DNA of 64,000 nt from Marinobacter nanhaiticus D15-8W (GCF_036511935.1 NZ_AP028878.1:3782001-3846000); one strand, 5' to 3'. Shown: positions 1-9,112, counted from the stretch's first letter. A program made the numbers and translations. The notes: generated from the letters alone by a model not told the origin.

Positions 1-281
1 CGGGAGCGGGACAGGATGGCGTCCAGGTAGCCAAAGAAGAGTCCGCCCAGGATCATCGCCAGCGCAATCATCAGGGCGTTACTCGCCGGAAGCGCCTCAG
101 GCACGAGTACCAGGGCAACGGCTGAGAGTAGCGCACCGCCACCGAAGGCGATGACACTATGACGCAGTTCGTTGTCGAGCCAGTTGGGGCCCAAGTGCTC
201 GATGCGCCCGAGCAGGGCTCCCGCGGGCATGGCCGCCCCAGCCAGGGTGGCCAGGACGACAGTGGTCCAGATCGATGTCAC
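1..281 (-). CDS. ZIP-family metal transporter, N-terminal part (cut by window edge)
   Basis: This is the first ~93 codons of a membrane protein whose 3' end lies beyond the left edge. It starts at a GTG; an in-frame stop lies just upstream, so no longer start is possible. The visible part holds a hydrophobic N-terminal helix, a polar stretch, then a helix pair containing AFGGGALLSAVA followed by LVPEAL. That glycine-rich stretch ending in VPEAL is the pattern I associate with bacterial ZIP/ZupT-like divalent cation permeases. The conserved metal-binding helices IV and V are outside the window, so substrate cannot be judged. A different small permease family is possible. Confidence 0.6.
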   Translation of the reverse strand, partial: MTSIWTTVVLATLAGAAMPAGALLGRIEHLGPNWLDNELRHSVIAFGGGALLSAVALVLVPEALPASNALMIALAMILGGLFFGYLDAILSRS

Positions 282-327
282 TGAATGATCATCCTCGTGC
301 TAACGCCCGCAGCCAGAACTATCAGTT

Positions 328-543
328 TCAACTGCCTTCGATCCGGAACCCGACTTTAAGGACCACCTGGTAGTGGCCGACTTTCCCATCTTCCACATGG
401 CCGCGGGTCTCGACCACTTCGAACCATTCCACATTCTTGATGCTCTTGCTGCATTCGGTGATAGCGTTGTTGATGGCATCGTCGATGCTGTTGCGGGAGG
501 AACCCACCACTTCAACCTTCTTGTAGACGTGATGATCAGACAT
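328..543 (-). CDS. Dodecin family flavin-binding protein
   Basis: A 71-residue protein, the usual size for dodecin, a small dodecameric flavin-storage protein of the cytoplasm. It has the family pattern of an N-terminal KKVEVVGSS strand, one amphipathic helix (residues ~19-36), then KNVEWFEVVETRG and a final VVLKVGFRI strand. The Trp in the EWFEV motif is the residue that stacks on the flavin ring in characterised dodecins. An AAGGAG sits six bases before the ATG. It stands alone, between the ZIP-type gene and the sugar dehydrogenase. No regulation is evident. Confidence 0.93.
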   Translation of the reverse strand: MSDHHVYKKVEVVGSSRNSIDDAINNAITECSKSIKNVEWFEVVETRGHVEDGKVGHYQVVLKVGFRIEGS

Positions 544-802
544 CGCGTTCTCCTTACGCTGAAAGTTTTAGAGAGTGTTGAAAGTGTTTAAACGTGTTCG
601 CAAACTCGTACAGCGGGTGAACCCAAACGAGCCTACCCGTGAGTATGGCACACACAACGGCTCCGGTTTCAAATACTTATGAGTGTCCTGCTAACCGTTA
701 CTGAAAAGAAAATCTGAACCAATACGCTCCGGGTATATCTAAGAAGCTTCGGAAAAAAGCGTGATACGCCCACGAAAGTCCATCAACCGCAGGAGGCAAC
801 TG

Positions 803-1945
803 ATGTTGAGCTCGCGATTTTCCCGGAAGGCTTTGCCCGCGATCACCGGGGTGGTTCTCAGTTCGCTGTTGGTCACTCATCAGGCTCAGGCCGAAACGTT
901 TACTTCGCAATATCACGACTATACGGTCGAGACCGTCGCCACAGGCCTGGAGTACCCCTGGGCCATTGCCTTCCTGCCCGACGGCGACGCCTTGGTGACC
1001 GAACGTGCCGGGCGCCTGCGCATCTTGCGCGACGGCCAGATCCTGGAACAGCCGGTAAGCGGCGTACCCGACGTGAAAGCCGCCGGCCAGGGCGGGCTTA
1101 TGGATATCATCCTGCACCCGGATTTTGCCGATAACCAACTGCTGTTTATCAGCTACGCCCACGAGAATGCCGACGGGGTAACCACACGCGTAGCCCGTGC
1201 CCGATACCAGGACGGCGCCTTGGGTGAAGTAGACGTCATCTTCGAAGCCCTGCCACGCTCCAATACCACCCGCCATTTTGCCGGACGCATGGCCTTCGAC
1301 CGGGAGGGCTACCTCTATGTGCCCGTCGGTGATCGCGGCGAGAAGGATCGTGCCCAGGATCTCAGTGACGATGCCGGTGGCGTGCACCGTATCACCATCG
1401 AAGGCGAACCCGCGCCGGGTAATCCATTCCTGGATGATCCCAACGCCCGGGATACCTTCTTCACCTATGGCAACCGCAACATCCAGGGTATGGATCGCCA
1501 TCCTGAGACCGGGGAAATCTGGAGCCACGAACATGGCCCGCGTGGAGGCGACGAAATCAATATCATCGAGGCTGGCACCAACTACGGCTGGCCGGAAATT
1601 ACCTACGGCATCGGTTATAGCGGCCTGCCCATAACCGACCGCACCCAGGCACCGGGCATGGCCCAGCTACTGCACTACTGGGATCCATCCATTGCTCCTT
1701 CAGGCATGGCCTTCTATACCGGTGATATGTTTCCGGAATGGCAGGGCGACCTGTTCGTCGGCGCCCTCAAGTTCCAGAAGGTTGTCCGTCTGCGGATCGG
1801 CAGTGGAAATGAAATCGCAGAGGAAGAGGACTTGCTGACGGATATGGATCACCGCATCCGCGCGGTAACCCAGGGGCCCGACGGCGCCATCTGGTTGCTG
1901 ACCGACTCGTCGGATGGCCGCGTTATGAAGATGATTGCGCCCTGA
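803..1945 (+). CDS. PQQ-dependent soluble aldose sugar dehydrogenase, exported
   Basis: A 380-residue periplasmic six-bladed beta-propeller quinoprotein of the YliI/Asd family, which oxidises aldose sugars with PQQ. The start at 803 is preferred over an upstream in-frame ATG because AGGAGG lies seven bases before it; the resulting N-terminus is a Sec signal peptide (basic LSSRFSRKA, hydrophobic core, cleavage after QAQA). Family motifs: GLEYPWAIAFLPDG and TERAGRLRIL near the mature N-terminus, HFAGRMAFD (substrate/PQQ-site His), VGDRG, then GNRNIQGM, EHGPRGGDEIN and GTNYGWP. It converges with glycerate kinase, the two stop codons being one base apart, so no terminator fits between them. Confidence 0.93.
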   Translation: MLSSRFSRKALPAITGVVLSSLLVTHQAQAETFTSQYHDYTVETVATGLEYPWAIAFLPDGDALVTERAGRLRILRDGQILEQPVSGVPDVKAAGQGGLMDIILHPDFADNQLLFISYAHENADGVTTRVARARYQDGALGEVDVIFEALPRSNTTRHFAGRMAFDREGYLYVPVGDRGEKDRAQDLSDDAGGVHRITIEGEPAPGNPFLDDPNARDTFFTYGNRNIQGMDRHPETGEIWSHEHGPRGGDEINIIEAGTNYGWPEITYGIGYSGLPITDRTQAPGMAQLLHYWDPSIAPSGMAFYTGDMFPEWQGDLFVGALKFQKVVRLRIGSGNEIAEEEDLLTDMDHRIRAVTQGPDGAIWLLTDSSDGRVMKMIAP

Positions 1946-1946
1946 C

Positions 1947-3092
1947 TCACTCGACGCCGGGACGAACCGCATACAGTGCGCCGATGTTGCGGGCAGCACG
2001 CCTCAGACTGTCAGAAGTTCGCTCCAGGGCCTCCGCCAGGGGCATCGGCGCCGGTGTAACCCCGAAAATTGCCGTTATTCCACAAGCTAATGCCTCGGTG
2101 TAGTCGTCACCGAGGCTGCCTGCCAGCGCAATTACCGGCACGTTGGCCCCGGCCGCTTCCCGCGCCAGGCCTGCCAGGGTCTTGCCGCGGGCCGTCTGGG
2201 CGTCGATGCGACCCTCGCCGGTGACCACCAGATCGGCGTCACGTAGTTGGTCGCGCAAGCCAACAGCATCCATGACTACATCGATACCCGGCTCCAGGCG
2301 GCCGCCGAGGAATCCGCAGGCCGCGGCCCCTACCCCGCCGGCAGCACCGGCTCCAGGCCTATCAGCCAGCTTCCTGCCCACCACCTGCTCGAGTAACACG
2401 CCGTAGCGTTCCATGCCCTGGTCCAGCTTGACCAGCATCTCCGGCGTCGCACCTTTTTGGGGCCCAAACACATAGGTTGCGCCATCGGGGCCGGTCAGCG
2501 GGTTGTTGACGTCGCAGATTACGCGGAAACGCGTGGCGGGCACCCGGGTATCCAGTTCGTGGAGATTGAGCGACGCCAGGTCCAGCAAACCCTGCCCGCC
2601 CGGCGCAACAGGGTCGCCCGATGCATCCAGTGCCTTGACCCCCAGCGCCTGGGCCATACCCAGTCCGCCGTCATTGGTCGCGCTACCCCCCAGCGTTAGG
2701 ATGACCTGCTCCACGCCCAGATCCAGGGCTGCCAGGATCAGTTCGCCGGTACCCCGCGAGGTGGTTTTCATCGGGTTGCGCCGCGCCTCGGGCAGGCGCT
2801 GGAGACCACTTGCTTCGGCCATTTCGATCACGGCGGTGCGGTCATCGTGAATAAGGCCGAAGCGTGCCCTGAGGGTATTGCCGTCCGGTCCGGTGACATC
2901 CGTGGTCTCGTAGCGTCCACCGGCCGCGATGACCAGGGCCTCCAGGGTGCCTTCGCCGCCGTCCGCCAGGGGTAGCTCCGTGAAGGTCGCATTGGGCAGC
3001 GCCTCGCTGAGCCCTTCACGAATCGCGACGGCCACCTCGGCAGCGGACAGACTCTCCTTGAACGAATCGGGGGCAATCAGGATATGGGTCAC
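1947..3092 (-). CDS. glxK: Glycerate 2-kinase
   Basis: A 381-residue cytoplasmic enzyme of the GarK/GlxK family, which phosphorylates D-glycerate with ATP to 2-phosphoglycerate and so brings glyoxylate or tartrate carbon into glycolysis. The N-terminus HILIAPDSFKESLSA, then DGGEGTLEAL, GGSATNDGGLGMAQALG and TGEGRIDAQT are the family signatures and the length is typical. The gene is monocistronic in appearance. A possible source of glycerate, a tartrate dehydrogenase/decarboxylase-like enzyme, is encoded 20 kb away at 22642-23799. The symbol is approximate; garK and glxK cannot be told apart here. Confidence 0.93.
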   Translation of the reverse strand: MTHILIAPDSFKESLSAAEVAVAIREGLSEALPNATFTELPLADGGEGTLEALVIAAGGRYETTDVTGPDGNTLRARFGLIHDDRTAVIEMAEASGLQRLPEARRNPMKTTSRGTGELILAALDLGVEQVILTLGGSATNDGGLGMAQALGVKALDASGDPVAPGGQGLLDLASLNLHELDTRVPATRFRVICDVNNPLTGPDGATYVFGPQKGATPEMLVKLDQGMERYGVLLEQVVGRKLADRPGAGAAGGVGAAACGFLGGRLEPGIDVVMDAVGLRDQLRDADLVVTGEGRIDAQTARGKTLAGLAREAAGANVPVIALAGSLGDDYTEALACGITAIFGVTPAPMPLAEALERTSDSLRRAARNIGALYAVRPGVE

Positions 3093-3178
3093 GGCATCTC
3101 CTCAGGTTAGGATGTAAGGCAATTGTTCTAAGGAATGCGTAGCAACAAGCAGGCCCGTTACCGCGCCTGGTCCACTCT

Positions 3179-4294
3179 TCATCTCTGTCGTTCATCATAG
3201 CCGGTTAGTTCGAGATAGCCTTTTCCGGTATGTGTTCCGGTCACTCGCACGGGCCCTTCCCAGTATGGATAAAGCCCTTCGTTCCAGAAGTTCCCATCCC
3301 AGGTAGTAACCTCAATGTCGACATCATGGTCGGGAATGATCAATCGCCAGTTTGTGGGCACAGGCCCCCGCGGCGTTTCTCGCTGATCCAGCACGTCCAG
3401 GCTGAAATCCCGGGACTTGAGCGATTGGGCCTCCCCATTCGGCCCAATCCAGGTGCCAGCCGTATAAGCCTGCCCGGTCTCGCGCAGGCGGAACGCCATG
3501 ATCCGCCCCCCCGAATCCAGTTGCAGGGCCATCCAATCCCAGCCGGTCTGGTCCGAGCGCAGGAATTGGCTGCTCCACTCGCGATCGAACCAGCCACTGC
3601 CAGAGACCTGATGACGCACACCCTCGATCGTAACCGTGCCTTCAATCGCCAGGTCCACATAACTGAAATATAGGGAGCCCTCGCCACTGGCCGATTTGGC
3701 ACTGAAACCGTCTTCTCCATGGCGTACCGCCGGTCGCCGGGGTTCCAGGCTCACGTCGTAGGCCCAGTCATTGCCCTGGACCTGCAATCGCCAGGCACCC
3801 TCATTCGTTTCCCGCAATTGCCAGTCGTCCAGCCACACCTCGAAAGGCTGGGCATGGGCACTCGCATGACCAATGTCGCCGCGCGCCACCCGCTCGTGGA
3901 AAAAGTGCTGCTCCCCGGTCGATAGCGCTGCGTGGGCCATCCAGACCGACTGCAGGGGCCAGTCCTCTGGTGGGGGCGGCACATCGGAGGGCGAACGGGG
4001 CTCCAGTGCCTGGCGGAACTGGGTCCACTGCAAGCCTACGGGCTCGCCTTCAGCAGTGGTCAAATTGGCGGTCAGGTACCACCATTCGATCCTGTGCCCG
4101 GGATGAGGCCCAAGATCGGCGGGCAAGTGGATACGATCGCCTGGTCGTGGCTGGGCGAAATCCTTCGCCTGGGCGCCGGTATCCAGCGAGGCGCCGAGAC
4201 CGGCAAAGCTTTGCGGCTCGGAGGCCTCGTCGGAACAACCCGCCAGCACCAGCAGACTCAATCCGCAGCATAACCACCACGCCGATGCTTTCAT
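3179..4294 (-). CDS. AttH-like lipocalin-fold lipoprotein
   Basis: A 371-residue predicted lipoprotein of the AttH / carotenoid 1,2-hydratase-like (CrtC-related) family. The frame is open further upstream, but the ATG at 4294 gives a proper lipobox signal (LLVLAGC) and overlaps the permease stop codon as ATGA, so it is the start. Family hallmarks are HRIEWWYLTANL, GSGWFDREW, GWDWMALQLD and FRLRE, two lipocalin-like beta-barrels in structures of relatives. It is the last gene of a three-gene operon with an FtsX-type permease and a MacB/LolD-type ATPase, the AttE-FG-H arrangement. I infer that it binds a hydrophobic ligand handled by the transporter; the ligand is unknown and hydratase activity should not be assumed. 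Confidence 0.88.
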   Translation of the reverse strand: MKASAWWLCCGLSLLVLAGCSDEASEPQSFAGLGASLDTGAQAKDFAQPRPGDRIHLPADLGPHPGHRIEWWYLTANLTTAEGEPVGLQWTQFRQALEPRSPSDVPPPPEDWPLQSVWMAHAALSTGEQHFFHERVARGDIGHASAHAQPFEVWLDDWQLRETNEGAWRLQVQGNDWAYDVSLEPRRPAVRHGEDGFSAKSASGEGSLYFSYVDLAIEGTVTIEGVRHQVSGSGWFDREWSSQFLRSDQTGWDWMALQLDSGGRIMAFRLRETGQAYTAGTWIGPNGEAQSLKSRDFSLDVLDQRETPRGPVPTNWRLIIPDHDVDIEVTTWDGNFWNEGLYPYWEGPVRVTGTHTGKGYLELTGYDERQR

Positions 4295-6546
4295 CGCTCC
4301 GCCCCCTCCACGTGCCCCACGGTGACAGGCTCGGGGGCCTGGTCGGACAGCTGTCGCTGGATCAGCCAAGCGATCACCAGTCCGATGCCGACGGCTACCG
4401 CGAGCAATTGCAGCCAGAAAACGGGATACACCGCCATTGGCAGCGACCAGCCGAACGCCAGGGGATTGATGCGGGCCACCAACACCCAAGTCAGCAGAAC
4501 GCCCAGCGGCAACGCCGCCAGCGCGGCCAGCAGCGTCAATCCGACAGAAAGACTCGAGATCCGCACCCGCAGGGCACGCGAGGAAAGCCCCCAAACCCGA
4601 AGCAGGTGGAAGTACCAGCGGCGAGTGCCAAAGAAGACCCACCCCAGCACCAGCAGGGCGACGCCGGCCAATACCAGGGTCAGTAGACTGATCGCACGGG
4701 TGAGCAGGAATGTTTGCTCGAACACACGCGTAGCCAGGCCGCGTACGGACGCGTTATCGCGGATCTGCAGGGACACGCCTGGCATTACCTTACGCAACGT
4801 CTCGCGCACTGCACGGATCGCGTCACTGGAGCGCAAATCGAGAGTGAGGCTGACAAAGGCCGGCCGGAAGTCCGCTGGCAATTCCTGCGCTGAAATGAGG
4901 ATCTCGCCGCTGGGACGGCCATAATCCGCGTAGATGGCGGCAACCTGACGCTCGTACTTTTTGCCCGCGATGGTAAATCCAAGACTGTCACCCATCGCTA
5001 GTTCGAGCCGACGCGCCAACTGCTCGTTGACCATCACCTGGCCGTCGTCCAGGGCGTCCCAGGGCGCGGCTACCGACTCGATAAAATCCCAGTCACGAAG
5101 CAAAGGCGATGTGGGTTCCAGCGCCAACAGATCAATACGTCGCCCTGCATCTGCAGCTGAATGGGCGTCACCGCGGCGCACCGGGTACCAGGTTTCAATG
5201 GTGTCCAGGCTGTCGAGTTCGGGCGCAACACGATCGATGGTCTCAGCCACGGGCCACTCCACATAGATATCCCCCTGCAGGCGTTGGTCGAGCCAGTCAT
5301 AGAATGTCGTCTCGAACGTGGTCACCAAGGCCTGGATCGCCAGTACGGTCGCCGCCGCGAACTGCAAGGCTACTACCGGCAATCCCAGGCGACGGAGCAT
5401 CACCGCCAGTTCCCGCAGGGTCCAGCGACGCAGGGGTCTATCAGTCCGTCGTGAGCGCGTCTCCAGCACCCCTGACAGCAGTATGGGAGTCAGAACGCCA
5501 ACCGACAGGAACAGCAGCGCCAGGGCGACGAAGACCTGAGCCAGGGAGCCTGCGAGAACGAGCCATCCGGCAGCCACGACGAGCAAGCCAACGGCGGGGA
5601 TGCGAATCGGTAGCCGGCGATGGGGGTCGTCTGCATCGCCAGGGGCGATCAGGCACCAGGCCAGCACCAGGGCGGTCATCACCAGTACCGGCGCCAGGGT
5701 CATCCAGGTGAACGACTGGCTGTACAGGGTGACATCGAACAGGCCGCCGAGGGCACGTTCGAAGCCTTCGGAAAACAGTCGGGAGAGGAGCAACCCCAGT
5801 AACGTGCCCGGAATGGCCGCCAGGAGACTGACCACGCCGAGTTCAATGACCTGATAGCGTCGAATACGCGCCTCGCGGACCCCGAAGCGCCGTAGTAGCA
5901 GGAAGCCTGCGCGCCGTTGTGACAGGCCCAGCAGATAGACGCTGCGCACCAGCAGCCCGGTAATCAGCAGGACCAAGACGCAGAGGGCATCCAGGTTGAG
6001 CAGGAAACTGTCCGCCAATTCACCAGTATCGAGCCTGCGCTCCGCCGGAATTGCGTCGTAGCCCTCCGGTAAGGCGCGGGGGCCCCGGGGCGCCATCAAA
6101 CGCAGACGGGCATCGGCAGATTCCGCTTCCGCCAGCTGCGAGGCTTCACGGATATCGACAAAAGGCTCACCCTGGAAACGCTCGAGATTACCCGACGACT
6201 GTGACTCGCCGGCAAAGCATCCTAGAGACAGGCTATCGATACCAATCACCTGGCCACGGTTACCCGCAGTGGCGACTTCGAGCCAGGGTAAGACGCACAC
6301 ACCGACCCGCCGCAAACGGACGAAATCCGTAACGTTGACCGGCTGGCCATCGGCGCGGGTGATTTCGTCAAAGCCGGAGATCAACTGACTACCCTGCTCC
6401 AGACTGCCGCGTGCCTGGCGGGTGAGATCCCAGACACCGCTCCAAAGGCCGGTAGCGAGGACAATGATCAAGACCAGGGCAAGCAGTTGCAGGGGATGAC
6501 GGCGGTAGTGACTCAGGAAGGCACGCAGGAGCATCCCCCTTGTCAC
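4291..6546 (-). CDS. FtsX-like ABC transporter permease (AttF/AttG-like fusion)
   Basis: A 751-residue inner membrane protein carrying two FtsX-type permease modules in one chain: an N-terminal TM helix, a periplasmic domain (~40-185), a first TM bundle (~185-345), further TM segments near 395-415, a second periplasmic domain (~420-600) and a C-terminal TM bundle (~625-740). The size and doubled layout match predicted permeases of AttEFGH systems and lipoprotein/macrolide-type mechanotransmission exporters such as LolCE and MacB. Start is a GTG overlapping the ATPase stop (GTGA); its own stop overlaps the lipoprotein start (ATGA). Such tight coupling suggests the three products are made and act together. 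Confidence 0.88.
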   Translation of the reverse strand: MTRGMLLRAFLSHYRRHPLQLLALVLIIVLATGLWSGVWDLTRQARGSLEQGSQLISGFDEITRADGQPVNVTDFVRLRRVGVCVLPWLEVATAGNRGQVIGIDSLSLGCFAGESQSSGNLERFQGEPFVDIREASQLAEAESADARLRLMAPRGPRALPEGYDAIPAERRLDTGELADSFLLNLDALCVLVLLITGLLVRSVYLLGLSQRRAGFLLLRRFGVREARIRRYQVIELGVVSLLAAIPGTLLGLLLSRLFSEGFERALGGLFDVTLYSQSFTWMTLAPVLVMTALVLAWCLIAPGDADDPHRRLPIRIPAVGLLVVAAGWLVLAGSLAQVFVALALLFLSVGVLTPILLSGVLETRSRRTDRPLRRWTLRELAVMLRRLGLPVVALQFAAATVLAIQALVTTFETTFYDWLDQRLQGDIYVEWPVAETIDRVAPELDSLDTIETWYPVRRGDAHSAADAGRRIDLLALEPTSPLLRDWDFIESVAAPWDALDDGQVMVNEQLARRLELAMGDSLGFTIAGKKYERQVAAIYADYGRPSGEILISAQELPADFRPAFVSLTLDLRSSDAIRAVRETLRKVMPGVSLQIRDNASVRGLATRVFEQTFLLTRAISLLTLVLAGVALLVLGWVFFGTRRWYFHLLRVWGLSSRALRVRISSLSVGLTLLAALAALPLGVLLTWVLVARINPLAFGWSLPMAVYPVFWLQLLAVAVGIGLVIAWLIQRQLSDQAPEPVTVGHVEGAER

Positions 6547-7199
6547 GCCTCGCCTCCCAGCCGGAAGATCCGGTCACAGCGTTCGGCCAGCCGGGGATCG
6601 TGGGTGGCCAGGATCATCGGACAGCCCTGCTCGCGCTGGAACTCGAACAGCACATCAGCCACGTCATCAGCGGTGTGGCTGTCCAGGCTTCCGGTAGGCT
6701 CGTCCGCAAGCAGCAGCTCGGGTTGCATCGCGAAGGCCATAGCCAGGGCAGCCCGTTGCCGCTGACCACCGGAGACCTGGTCGGGATAGCGGTTAGCCAG
6801 GTCACCCACGCCCAGGCGCTGCAACCAGCCCTGGGCATCGATCTCAGATCGGCCTGCCAGTCCCGCTCGCAGCTGCACGTTTTCTATCAGGGTCATGGCG
6901 GGCATCAGGTTGGCTTCCTGGAACACGGTGGCAATCCGCTGGCGTCGTAGATCGCTCCAACGCCGGGCATCGCCGACGCTCATGGATTCACCAAACAGCT
7001 GCAGATCGCCCTGATCCCAGTTTTCGAGCCCACTCAGCACGTTCAGCAGCGTGCTCTTGCCCGAACCGGAGCGGCCCATGAGCGCCAGGGACGCACCAGA
7101 CTCGAGCATCAGGTCCAGCCCGTCGAACACGGCGACGGTCTCGCCGCCAGAGCGAAAGTGTTTGTGCAGGTTTCCGACGCGAACGACAGTCCCGGTCAC
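6543..7199 (-). CDS. ABC transporter ATP-binding protein (LolD/MacB type)
   Basis: A 218-residue ATPase. The open frame extends far upstream, but GTG 7199 has AGGGAG five bases before it and gives the usual MacB/LolD length. It has Walker A GRSGSGKS, Q-loop VFQEANLM, signature SGGQRQR, Walker B LLLADEPTG and the H-loop ATHDP. It drives the FtsX-type permease encoded immediately downstream with a four-base overlap. The GTG starts of this gene and of the permease are unusual and may keep expression low. The substrate is unknown. Confidence 0.92.
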   Translation of the reverse strand: MTGTVVRVGNLHKHFRSGGETVAVFDGLDLMLESGASLALMGRSGSGKSTLLNVLSGLENWDQGDLQLFGESMSVGDARRWSDLRRQRIATVFQEANLMPAMTLIENVQLRAGLAGRSEIDAQGWLQRLGVGDLANRYPDQVSGGQRQRAALAMAFAMQPELLLADEPTGSLDSHTADDVADVLFEFQREQGCPMILATHDPRLAERCDRIFRLGGEA

Positions 7200-7221
7200 G
7201 CAATCTCCCTGGGGTCCGTTG

Positions 7222-7635
7222 CTAATGGGGATCGTTGGTGCGTTCCAGCTTCTCGTATTGCGGCAAATCGTCGGTGATCTCGTACCAGTCCGACTTGGAA
7301 CCCACGAACACATGGTACGCCGGTGACTGGCTAACCGGACCATCGATGACGCCCACACGCAGGCGAAGGATGCCGGGTATCGCGTCGACCCGACTGTAGA
7401 GTGGACTGCCGCATTGGGCACAGAAGGCCCTGTACTTGCCCGGACGGGATTCGAACTCACGAACCAGGTGATCGCCTTCGACGAAACTGAAATGCACCTT
7501 CTGCACCGGGCTGCTGGCGCCGAAGGCGCTGCCATGGGCTTTCCTGCACTGGCTGCAGTGGCACAGGGCGATGGGACCAAGACGCCCCGAGTACTCAAAG
7601 CGGACGCCGCCGCACAGACATTGACCGGTAATCAT
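7222..7635 (-). CDS. GFA family (glutathione-dependent formaldehyde-activating-like) protein
   Basis: A 137-residue zinc protein of the GFA/CENP-V fold. The cysteine pattern is complete: GQCLCGGVRF near the N-terminus, CHCSQCRKAHGS at ~26-37, and CAQCGSPLY near residue 75, giving the two zinc sites of the family. AGGGG lies close to the ATG. Most members have no proven activity and the formaldehyde link of the family name is doubtful. It is 22 bases upstream of the ABC ATPase gene in the same direction, so it could be cotranscribed, but no functional tie is evident. Confidence 0.9.
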   Translation of the reverse strand: MITGQCLCGGVRFEYSGRLGPIALCHCSQCRKAHGSAFGASSPVQKVHFSFVEGDHLVREFESRPGKYRAFCAQCGSPLYSRVDAIPGILRLRVGVIDGPVSQSPAYHVFVGSKSDWYEITDDLPQYEKLERTNDPH

Positions 7636-7686
7636 CCGTTCCCCTATTCAGTCGAGGGTCTGCGGAGGCGGCGCCTTACAGCGTGT

Positions 7687-8670
7687 CTACACGGGAACGA
7701 TCAGGATTTTGCCGTCGCGCTCACCGGAGGCCGCGGCAGCGACCGCCTCCTTGATCTGCAGGACATCATACTCGCCCGCGATCTTCGCCTGAAGCTTGCC
7801 GGTGGCGATCAGCTTGGTGAGCTGTCCGAAGATGTTGCGCTGCTGTTCCGGCGAGGCGTTTTCGAACCATTTGGCCAACCAGAAGCCTTTCACGGTAACG
7901 CCCCGAAACACGATGTTGGCGGGCGAGACCTGACAGGGCTCCCCACTCATCATGCCGTAGTTCACCAGGGTGCCACCCTCGGCAAGGCAATTGGCGATAT
8001 GGTCGGTCGCGGCCCCGCCAACGGCGTCGATGGCCAGGCGCACCTTGCCTTCGCCCACGGCCTCGCGTACCCGCTTGTGCAGGTCGGGACCGTCCACCAG
8101 CACCACATCGGCGCCCTGCTCTTTCACACCCTCGACGGCGGATTCACGGCGCACCACGTTGACGGTCTTGATACCCTTCATCTTCGCCAACTGGATCAGG
8201 TATCCACCCACGCCGGAATTGGCCGCGTTCTGGATCACCCAGTCGCCTTCCTGCAGATCGACGAACTCGTTGAGCATCAACAGCGCCGTGGGCGGGTTAA
8301 TCGTCATCATCGCCAGTTGCTTTGCGTCAGCCTCGCCCGGCAGCGGTATGAGTTTGCGGGCGTCGACCAGAACATGGCTGGCCCAGGTTCCGACTCCCAC
8401 CGGCAGCAACACCAACTGGCCCTGCTCCGGGCCTTCGGTATCGGGTCCTAGCGCGACAAGCTTGCCGACCCCCTCGTTGCCCCCAATTGCCGGTAGAGAC
8501 GGCAGCATGCCGTACTCGCCAGTCAGGGTCAGGACATCCGAAGGGTTGATCGGTGCGGCAACGACCTTGACCAGCGCCTGGCCCGGACCGGGATCCGGCG
8601 TTTCGACCTCCACAGCCCCGATCACATCCTGCGGGACGGGCCCGCGCTTTTCATATTTTGCCTGTAGCAT
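7687..8670 (-). CDS. MDR-family NAD(P)H oxidoreductase (2-enoyl reductase / quinone reductase type)
   Basis: A 327-residue zinc-free medium-chain reductase. The start at 8670 follows AAGGAG at normal spacing; an in-frame ATG 18 bases upstream overlaps that Shine-Dalgarno and is less likely. The N-terminal catalytic domain contains PINPSDVLTLTGEYG, as in MECR/ETR-type enoyl-thioester reductases and quinone reductases, and the Rossmann stretch follows at ~135-165 (NAANSGVGGYLIQLA). It faces the aldo/keto reductase gene across a spacer with a strong inverted repeat. The substrate cannot be assigned from sequence. Confidence 0.85.
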   Translation of the reverse strand: MLQAKYEKRGPVPQDVIGAVEVETPDPGPGQALVKVVAAPINPSDVLTLTGEYGMLPSLPAIGGNEGVGKLVALGPDTEGPEQGQLVLLPVGVGTWASHVLVDARKLIPLPGEADAKQLAMMTINPPTALLMLNEFVDLQEGDWVIQNAANSGVGGYLIQLAKMKGIKTVNVVRRESAVEGVKEQGADVVLVDGPDLHKRVREAVGEGKVRLAIDAVGGAATDHIANCLAEGGTLVNYGMMSGEPCQVSPANIVFRGVTVKGFWLAKWFENASPEQQRNIFGQLTKLIATGKLQAKIAGEYDVLQIKEAVAAAASGERDGKILIVPV

Positions 8671-9112
8671 GTCTGTTCTCCTTGGCATTAATCACTTTTC
8701 TGATTAAGACAGCATAGGTAGCCACTGTCGGCGTTGATAGGGGGAAATCCGACATTTCGCCGGTGAGTCCGGCCATATTGACCTCGCTTGCCCCACGATG
8801 ACGTGTCGTAGATGACCGCAGCAAAAGTACTTGTAAAAAGTACTTGAAGAACTACCCGATTCGCCCCAACGTAGTAGAAGACTCGGAATGCGTCCTGCCG
8901 CAATCAGCCGGCAACCAGGGCGTATTCCGAGGCTTCCAATCGCAAAAGCGGGAACCTCCTGAGCGGATGCCCACCAGATACGACGCCGACGCGCGCTGCG
9001 GATTACAATCCAAGTCCGCCAGCCGCCCAGGGGCAGTGTAGTTCTGAGCCAGCCGGTCTCGTCCGCCGAGGTGCTGCTTCACATCCATGACTACGCAGAG
9101 GGGGAACTGACA
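8671..9112. other. Divergent intergenic region between two NAD(P)H oxidoreductase genes
   Basis: This 442-bp spacer separates the divergent MDR reductase and aldo/keto reductase genes. The only clear structure is the palindromic pair at 8825-8845. Short open frames on both strands show no family resemblance, no Shine-Dalgarno and run across one another, so I do not call a gene here. Confidence 0.6.
8825..8845. promoter_or_regulatory. Candidate operator: two AAGTACTT palindromes
   Basis: Two perfect copies of the 8-bp palindrome AAGTACTT are spaced five bases apart (GTAAA), so the pair is both a direct and an inverted repeat. It can also be read as GTACTT-N5-AAGTAC. The geometry fits a dimeric winged-helix repressor; HxlR-family regulators of quinone or aldehyde reductases often bind sites of this appearance (recalled, not checked). 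It lies between divergent reductase genes, about 155 bp from one start and 270 bp from the other. No HxlR-type gene is in the window. Confidence 0.45.

Noticed and set aside
3230-4686. Plus-strand frames opposite the lipoprotein gene
   Set aside because: They overlap one another and the AttH-like gene, and have low-complexity Arg/Pro/Gln composition.
7414-8451. 345-codon open frame opposite the GFA and MDR reductase genes
   Set aside because: It crosses two well-supported genes on the other strand and shows no recognisable fold.
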